This document shows, piece by piece, positions 57,401 to 64,000 of a stretch of 64,000 nucleotides of DNA (position 1 is its first letter; every line of letters starts with the position of its first letter). Origin of the DNA: Mytilus californianus (lineage: Eukaryota > Mollusca > Bivalvia > Mytilida > Mytilidae); NCBI RefSeq assembly GCF_021869535.1, contig NW_026262734.1:81468339-81532338 (forward strand), written 5' to 3'. A program made the translations under genes and the position numbers. The notes under the pieces are model-generated. The model was not told the DNA's origin and made no database searches. It saw only the letters and a program-made list of their open reading frames with translations.

Positions 57401-57540
57401 CTTATTGCAGTACTGATAGCAAAAGAGCAAATGGCGATTGCTTTAAATCTAGAAATAGAATATAGTTCAAATGAGGACACAAGTATTATACTGCGTTTAC
57501 AGTTATACAATTGATAAAATGTGTCAAAAATATTCTACTT
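54421..57540. other. Intergenic sequence, no gene seen
   Basis: AT-rich. Two overlapping opposite frames at 55185-55536 were examined and not accepted. Small frames at 56349, 56713 and 56992 have AT-driven composition and no splice or family signal. No named repeat apart from short runs. Confidence 0.4.
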
Positions 57541-57552
57541 TCATGTTATAGA

Positions 57553-57625
57553 GAAAGTCCAAATAACTGTCCATTCCTGGGAAATGATGGAGCGAAGGCA
57601 GGAATGGACAGTTAGTTGGACTTTC
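57553..57625. ncRNA. Near-perfect 27-bp hairpin, possible small-RNA precursor
   Basis: Arm 57553-57579 (GAAAGTCCAAATAACTGTCC + ATTCCTG) pairs with 57599-57625 with a single mismatch (A against G); the loop is 19 nt. The size suits a microRNA-type precursor, but nearly perfect pairing is also typical of a tiny MITE or siRNA source. Strand cannot be decided. The 57521-57742 open frame over it is incidental. Confidence 0.45.
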
Positions 57626-57629
57626 GCTG

Positions 57630-58735
57630 ACTTAAAATACACCTTTAATATTAAAAACCAATCTTTAGATTATAACATTTTAAAGAATTTAATACATTTT
57701 GTACTGGTTTTCTTTTCATTTTCCCCGTGGTGTACCCAATAATCCACAGGCAAAATATAAGATCAAGTTGACCATCTACTCACTTAACGAAGTATTTATG
57801 AACAGTAGAATAATTACTATAAAAAGATCTTGAATAAAGTTCATCCAGATTTATGTTTTAAGTCATTGGATACGCTCGTCTTTCTTGTGGTGGGATTGAA
57901 AGGATATTTATTTGTGTCTTTAAGTGGTATTTCGGGAGAGAGAAAAAACTAATATTTATGCATATATGTTAATGGATTATGTGTGTTTTTCGTTTGATAA
58001 ATCTTGGATGTAGAATCGTCTGAGAAAAATGACATGGTACAACTAGAATAAATTTCCAGGTATGTAACACTCTAGTATATGTATAATAAGGGTGTGCTCG
58101 ATTTGAAGTCATATCTGAAACAAAATATGATTCTATAGTTCAAACCATTCTATTAGATCAAATAAGATTAAACAAGAAAACAGTGTTTCATGTTTCATAC
58201 ATAATCCAACATTTTTATCGCTTCCTTTGCTCATAAAAACGAAAAAAAATGTTATGCATGTTTTAGAGTCTTAAATAGCAATACAAGCAAACTGAAAATA
58301 TTTTTTCATTCTTCCCTTTTATCAGAAAGGAGGCAAACAAAAAAAAAAAACCCGCGTGATTTAAAACATTTCTAGATTGCGTTTTGTATGTCTTTAACTT
58401 AAGTGGAAAACTACTTTTTGATTTCATTTAAACATTTCAAGATTAACGTCGTCATTTGCACTGCCGATATCACTGTTATATTTGCCACTGGACATATAAT
58501 AACAGTGAAGGAATTCGATTGTGTTAGGCGTTTTTTGTTGAAAATTGAATAAAAATCCCACCCAATAATTTACACAAGCCTTATTCAAATGTTATCCATA
58601 CCCCTCAAATTCTATTCATTAGTACCATATTCAAATTATAACAACGAAAAATCAAAAAATATACTGAATACGCTATTTTGACCATTTCCGTTTCTTAAAC
58701 TATTTGTTCTATTTAACCACAATATTATTGTAGAA
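57630..58735. other. Intergenic sequence, no gene seen
   Basis: AT-rich, with an A-run near 58338; no exon, repeat boundary or motif identified. Confidence 0.4.
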
Positions 58736-58847
58736 ACTATCTGAGTAATATTTCTTTTTTTAATGTACATATTAAAATGGAACAAACGATTTTTGCTGTA
58801 CAAAATCAAAATACAACACTTTTAATTTCAAGCAAATGATATCTTAA

Positions 58848-59073
58848 ATGGTAAAATCAAAAGTAAATCTGTAAGTGAAATATATTTTTCTCTAATTTTC
58901 CTTATTGTATAATGTTAATGTGTTCAATATTACAAAAGAATCTAAATGAGTTAACACATTTGGTATTTTGTAGATGCACAGAAGAGGAATGGCACTCAAT
59001 GAAAAATATGCGTTTTACCAGCTTTGATACTATCCGTGACAGAAATTTAGCCAAGATTTGCATCGGAAAATAA
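58848..59073 (+). CDS. Possible two-exon mini-ORF in the left arm
   Basis: ATG 58848, reading MVKSKVN to a donor T|GTAAGT (58871), then an acceptor TATTTTGTAG and 58974-59073 reading CTEEEWHSMKNMRFTSFDTI and RDRNLAKICIGK to TAA. The junction is in phase and the composition looks protein-like, with AATAAA just after the stop. At only 40 residues it may be a transposon gene fragment or chance. The mirrored copy in the right arm has one extra T near 60734 that shifts the frame. Confidence 0.25.
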
Positions 59074-60085
59074 ATTGCGGATAATGTTGTGGAATTTTAG
59101 TGAAAACGTTACTATATATTATACGATGGAATTACGACTAGCAAATAAAAGCTGTTTATTAATAATGAGATATTTAGTGTTAATTGTACTACTACGAGGT
59201 CATCCCAATTAAAAAAAATCCATTTACAAACGTTCTATAGTTAGTGTGACAAGTCTTGCTAGTAGTCGTATAGAAAGACTACAAACATAACCACTGGACT
59301 GATAATTGACTATAATTTACTTTTGTTAGTTAATCTATTCTTTACAACTTCGTTTAGTAACGCTTCATGTACCACAAGATTACCTTTTTTGGTTGAATTA
59401 TCCAATCAACACTTGATAGCCGTATAGAAAATGACAAACAAAAACTCTAGCGTAATTAAAACGAGAAACAAAAAAAGGAGGATCGCCTAACGATATACGA
59501 TCCTCATCTCTCTTGTTGCTACTAGATTACAAATAAATCATGATAAATGACTGTACAGGGTTTTACAGTCATTATTGTCACTGGATTAAAAATATTTAGC
59601 CTTGTAGTTTCAGACAGAAAAGAAATTTGAAAATTGACAAAATCAGAAACAAGAATTGACTCTGGATGAATCGATACGAAAGTTATGAATATGTCTCGCA
59701 GGCAGCCACACACCCCGGAAATTTCACAGCATCGGAAAAAAATATAAAAAGCTTACTTATTTTACTAATATTCTTAATTTACAAATAGCCACTTCCACGA
59801 AACATTGACAGTGTTTTTGAAGGGGTTATAGTATTAAGACCATCGCATATAGCTATTTCTGTGAAATCAGATGATTCATAAAAAAAATGAAGTGTATATG
59901 GATTTTTTGTATTTATACTGTCAACTTGCATGTATTTATTAAACTTAACTTGAACAACAGCATCTAGGAACTATCTAGCACACGTTTTCAGCTTTTTAAG
60001 TGACATTTTTTAGTCATGAATCTTTTTTTGATATTATTGATGCACTTGGTACGTTTTCTCGTGTTGTAATACCATCAACTAACAA

Positions 60086-60352
60086 TCACTTAATATGTAT
60101 TTCGGAAATAAAAATAGACGGCTTCCTTGATTTGTAATATTGTACTTCTTGTAATATCTCGTTGGAACTCTTGATTCTCTCAGGTTCAGAACGGGTTTTC
60201 ACAGGCGACAACGTCCTGTCAATTCGGTACTTCTGAACAACTTTTTCTACAGTCTTGTGCAAATTTTCAATTTTTGTATATAGGTAATGCAAGATGTTCA
60301 GGTGTTTTGTTTGTAATTTTTCTTTACGGCTATCAGGTGTTGATTGGATAAT
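60086..60352 (-). CDS. Unrecognised open frame across the spacer/right-arm border
   Basis: An 88-codon open frame without an obvious ATG, reading PDSRKEKLQTKHLNILHYLY, then KIENLHKTVEKVVQKYRID, SPVKTRSEPERIKSSNEILQ and YYKSRKPSIFISEIHIK to TGA. It is charged, helical in appearance and non-repetitive, so it may be an exon of a protein carried by the foldback element or captured by it. I do not recognise the family. Confidence 0.35.
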   Translation of the reverse strand: MIQSTPDSRKEKLQTKHLNILHYLYTKIENLHKTVEKVVQKYRIDRTLSPVKTRSEPERIKSSNEILQEVQYYKSRKPSIFISEIHIK

Positions 60353-61204
60353 TCAACCAAAAAAGGTAATCTTGTGGTACATGAAGCGTTACTAAACGAA
60401 GTTGTAAAGAATAGATTAACTAACAAAAGTAAATTATAGTCAATTATCAGTCCAGTGGTTATGTTTTTTGTCTTTCTATACGACTACTAGCAAGACTTGT
60501 CACACTAACTATAGAACGTTTTTAAATGGATTTTTTTTAATTGGGATGACCTCGTAGTAGTACAATTAACACTAAATATCTCATTATTAATAAACAGCTT
60601 TTATTTGCTAGTCGTAATTCCATCGTATAATATATAGTAACGTTTTCACTAAAATTCCACAACATTATCCGCAATTTATTTTCCGATGCAAATCTTGGCT
60701 AAATTTCTGTCACGGATAGTATCAAAGCTGGTAAAAACGCATATTTTTCATTGAGTGCCATTCCTCTTCTGTGCATCTACAAAATACCAAATGTGTTAAC
60801 TCATTTAGATTCTTTTGTAATATTGAACACATTAACATTATACAATAAGGAAAATTAGAGAAAAATATATTTCACTTACAGATTTACTTTTGATTTTACC
60901 ATTTAAGATATCATTTGCTTGAAATTAAAAGTGTTGTATTTTGATTTTGTACAGCAAAAATCGTTTGTTCCATTTTAATATGTACATTAAAAAAAGAAAT
61001 ATTACTCAGATCGTTATTTTCAAATTCTTAACTTCTTTAATAAAAATTGTCTTGACTCTATCCCGAACGTATGACTTTAATCAGTGTTGGTGTTTAAAAA
61101 GCAATCTCTGATTTGTTATATACCTTAATCTTAGCGAATATTCAGACAAGGGGAAAGAATATTTTGTATTTCTTATTATAGGGTAGCTATATATGTACTT
61201 ACTA

Positions 61205-61405
61205 TAAACAAGAAATGTGGTATAATTCTGAATGAGACAACTATCCACCTTTGTCTAAGTGCCGTGGATTCATCCTACGACCTTCGAAAAAGAACAAAAA
61301 CCATATATAATAGTTAGCTATAAAAATCCCTAACTTGACAAAATGTAAATCAATTTAAGCGAGAAATAACAACGTCTTGATTTATAACCACACAAAAACC
61401 AAAAA
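61205..61405 (+). repeat. Family A, decayed copy
   Basis: AAGAAATGTGGTATAATTCTGAATGAG, GACCTTCGAAAAAGAACAAAAACC and TAGCTATAAAAATCCC follow the family order. Confidence 0.6.
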
Positions 61406-61659
61406 ACGAATATGACAGAAACCACTTGTTGATTTTCCTGTATGTTGATAAACTCATTGGTCAATTTTTATTAGCTTGATTATAAATATCAGGGGCGGAT
61501 TTAGAAATTTTTCTTGGAAGTGTTCCAAAAAACTAATTTTCAAAATATTTCATTTTTTTGTTTATTGATATTGAGGTTATTAGGGTTGTAACAAAACAAA
61601 TGGTAACGCGTGGTTTACAAAATTGATTCCAATTGCATGATACTTTGACCATGATTTTG

Positions 61660-61905
61660 ACCGCCGCAGTGGTTTAGTGGTAGTGTGCTCTCCTCGTGTG
61701 CGGGTTTCTACGGGTTCAAACCAAATACTTGAAAATTGGAATTTGCTACTTCTACGCTAAGAACGCGGCAATTAGAAGCAAGAACAACGTCTGGTTAGCT
61801 CGGAATAATGTGTCCGGGAAGGGTGATATGTCTTCCTGTGGACTGTTTGATTATGAACTAGCCCCTCTAAAATCAAGACTCAACGTGTCAGTCTAGTACA
61901 AAGCA
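61660..61905 (+). mobile_element. tRNA-related SINE
   Basis: A box-like CCGCAGTGGTTTAGTGGTAG, then the B-box region CGGGTTTCTACGGGTTCAAACC, then ATTTGCTACTTCTACGCTAAG, ACGTCTGGTTAGCTCGGAATA, ATGTGTCCGGGAAGGGTGA and GTGTCAGTCTAGTACAAAGC. This block order is standard for a molluscan SINE. The frame at 61696-61896 is SINE-derived. Confidence 0.75.
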
Positions 61906-61909
61906 GGAT

Positions 61910-62950
61910 GGTTGGTGTAACACTTAACAATTAATTCAAAATTTCAAAAAGTTTTCAATTTTTTTTTAATATTTTTTATCAAAGTTTTGAAATATTAACA
62001 TGATTAACATTCCAAACTTTTGAAATTTTGAAAATGTCACCAAATAATAAAAATGTTTAAATTCTAAATTTCTAATTCTAAAATTTAATAGTTTAGCTAT
62101 TTATTCAACCTTTAAAATTCCTAAACGTATTTGCAGTTTTGAGCCTTTTGCTTTTTGAAAGTTTGACTTTTTAGATTTGATTAAAAATTTGAGAAAGGAC
62201 TAAAAAGTAAAATCTTTATCAGGATTGCGCTTGCTTGATTTTCCGGGGTACCTGCAAAGTGCGAAGCGGAATAAAAACGGAACGGAACGAAACAAAACAA
62301 ACAAAACGAAATCTGATGAAACGAAACGAAATAATCATTTTAAAAAAGTTCAAATAAAAAATTAAAACAAGAGACAGACGGATCTGAGCAGAGAAAAAAA
62401 TATGTATTTCGCAAAAGCGGAGAATTAATTAATAAGAAACACTTTGATGATTTACATATATAAGTAGTAATAAAAAGAAAGAAACAAATTTATCAATTTT
62501 GTATTGCAAAAAAAAATAATTAAAGAAGACGATGCTGTATTAATACATTTTAAATAAACTGTGTCCTGCGTTCTATTGAAAGATGTTTTTCGTGAAAATC
62601 TCTTTTTTTAACGACGAATATGTCACAACATTTTACTGTGCTCAATTTTCGCCAGGTAGTTTTTTTTTCACTTTAACTGCATAGATCTTACCGAAATGTT
62701 GTTTTAATTATTTGTATTCCAACTTTGTTGTTTTTCGTTAAACAAATCGAACATTAAACGAGTGCAAGATGTCAGTATCCCGAAATTTTCTGCATCTATT
62801 GAAAAATAAACACAATTTCTAAACTTATTAAAGCTGCATCAACATATTTATGACATATAATTCAAAAAACAAATCTCTTAAAGAAGCTAAGCGTTTCAGA
62901 TGATTCAACCATGTGGGTTTTTCATAATTAAACAACAGATTTCTAATTTA
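61910..62950. other. Intergenic; AAACGA simple repeat at ~62275-62335
   Basis: Low-complexity (GAACG/AAACGA)n tract and AT-rich flanks; no gene seen. Confidence 0.5.
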
Positions 62951-63044
62951 TTAGTCACAATTGACCAAAGAAAATTCCAGGCTAATCGATGGTTTACTCC
63001 TTTGCATGATTGTTTTTTCCTACACTTTCGCCCCAACATTTTGC

Positions 63045-63145
63045 TTGATAAAGCAACCGGCATATAGGAGTAACAGTAAAAACTGGATGACTCGCAGTAA
63101 GCCGAATACTGTGTTAGGATGGAGTGACATGTCTTTCCGAACACT
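63045..63145 (+). repeat. SINE body fragment
   Basis: GGAGTAACAGTAAAAACTGG, ATGACTCGCAGTAAGCCGAATA and GGATGGAGTGACATGTCTTTCC correspond to the middle of the SINE at 61660. The tRNA head is missing. Confidence 0.55.
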
Positions 63146-63489
63146 ATAACATTGTAAGCTTCTATCTGAAAAAATGACTCATTGTGTTGCTCTAATAATA
63201 ATTTATATCACTTTACTGTATTTTCCTTATCAGTATGAAAATATTTGCTACTAAACGTTAAGCAATACTTAATTAACCAAATGATTTAATACTCGTGTAT
63301 TCCCTCAAATTTGGTTTAGATTTATTTCTTTATTTTTTGGCTTTAGGGCTACGGCTTCTTACTATCTGTGTTCATGTCGACAGATCGAATCCTTGAAGGT
63401 AGATGTTGAACTAACTTCTTTAGCCTCTAATTGATTGCATGACGATCATGTATTGTCTTTTAGTATTGATTTGAAGTTTGGTAGTACCG

Positions 63490-63665
63490 GTATTGGTACG
63501 GTGTGTGAAATACGTAATCAATGGTGTCGAGATGTTGTGTTCGCCTCGAATGAGGGAGGTTATGGATTCGATTTCAGTCGGATCAATTCAAATTCTTTGA
63601 AACTGTTATCTGCTTAAGACTACTTCTCGGATATACATGCAGCATTTAAGAGTAAGACCAAAATA
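63490..63665 (+). mobile_element. tRNA-related SINE, 3'-truncated
   Basis: ATGGTGTCGAGATGTTGTGTTCG (A-box area), GAGGGAGGTTATGGATTCGATTTC (B box), then CGGATCAATTCAAATTCTTTGAAACTG and GCATTTAAGAGTAAGACCAAA. Same order as the 61660 copy; the right part is lost. Confidence 0.65.
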
Positions 63666-64000
63666 ATTTTGATAATGAAATATGTTTTGTGGTCATTATA
63701 TTTGTGTATGTGTTGTCTTGTCTCTCTTCTTTGAAAATGCTTGCATATGCATAGCCTGCTGCCTAAACCAATTAAATGTATTTTGAAAAAAACAACACTG
63801 TTTTAATTAGATTAAATCTTGGTCAAAACTGAAATATACACTGTTAATAACATTATTTAGAGCAGTAATCATAGATGTCTAAATCAGGTCTAACTAATAA
63901 ATTTTGCGATTTAAAGAAACAAATTGCTCATATATATCACTATATATCAAACCATTTTTCCTCTTGTTTTATATTATATTTAAAAAAATGCTCATTTCGT
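63666..64000. other. No gene seen to the window end
   Basis: AT-rich sequence without recognisable features. Confidence 0.4.

Larger units (their letters stand above)
58739..61011. mobile_element. Large inverted-repeat (foldback) element, ~705-bp arms
   Basis: The left arm 58739-59447, starting ATCTGAGTAATATTTC, is the reverse complement of 60303-61011 with only a handful of differences noticed by eye (for example near 59283/60466 and 59231/60520). The spacer is about 855 bp. Outer ends read ATCTGAGTAAT on both sides; no target duplication is obvious. It could be a foldback transposon, a DNA element with very long terminal repeats, or a recent inverted duplication. Very high arm identity means that it is young, or homogenised, or an assembly artefact. 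Confidence 0.8.

Noticed and set aside
59522..59713. Minus-strand frame preceded by KFPG and followed by CLRDIFITF, faintly like the FPG-VVG-IDGTH region of Harbinger transposases
   Set aside because: The Asp-Gly-Thr-His core is absent, a frameshift is needed and no other transposase block is visible.

Overview
The window is AT-rich, intron- and repeat-dominated animal DNA. The dispersed repeats, above all the family beginning GATGTGGTATGAGTGCCAATGAG, are ones I associate with marine mussels (Mytilus). The exons split by 3-11 kb introns, the Penelope-like, BEL/Pao and LINE relics and the tRNA-derived SINEs also fit a bivalve. There is no bacterial-style gene density. Most short open frames are chance or lie in repeats.

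The one host gene I can assemble runs on the minus strand across almost 50 kb, from a signal-peptide exon at 49578-49619 to 88-201, and continues past the left edge. Ten exons join in frame (1474 nt, about 491 codons): signal peptide (49.6 kb), two cysteine-rich ectodomain exons (43.4 and 39.8 kb), a short cysteine exon (39.0 kb), two small exons that together make one transmembrane helix and a lysine-containing stop-transfer segment (35.4 and 31.1 kb), then four symmetric phase 1-1 exons for a Ser/Thr-rich tail (20.2, 18.0, 10.6 and 0.1 kb). It looks like a type I membrane receptor. Two acceptor AGs 7 nt apart in front of the transmembrane exon would switch between a membrane form and a secreted form that stops at the start of exon 7.

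The introns hold the rest. 0.9-2.6 kb is a tandem array with nested SINE-like copies. 4.9-8.7 kb has LINE and BEL/Pao relics. 12-21 kb has hammerhead-ribozyme-bearing repeats and inverted-repeat MITEs. 22.2-25.5 kb has two facing reverse-transcriptase relics separated by a TA-flanked MITE. 27-35 kb has TTAA MITEs, a tRNA SINE and a 5'-truncated retroelement. 44.8-52.4 kb is a huge modular inverted repeat whose central loop contains exon 1. 58.7-61.0 kb is a nearly perfect inverted repeat with ~0.7 kb arms. 61-64 kb carries several tRNA-related SINEs.

The points most worth checking are the membrane/secreted splice switch, the hammerhead motifs (one apparently intact at 21100-21147), the two large inverted repeats, and a 27-bp near-perfect hairpin at 57553-57625. 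All splice sites are read by eye; no search was run.
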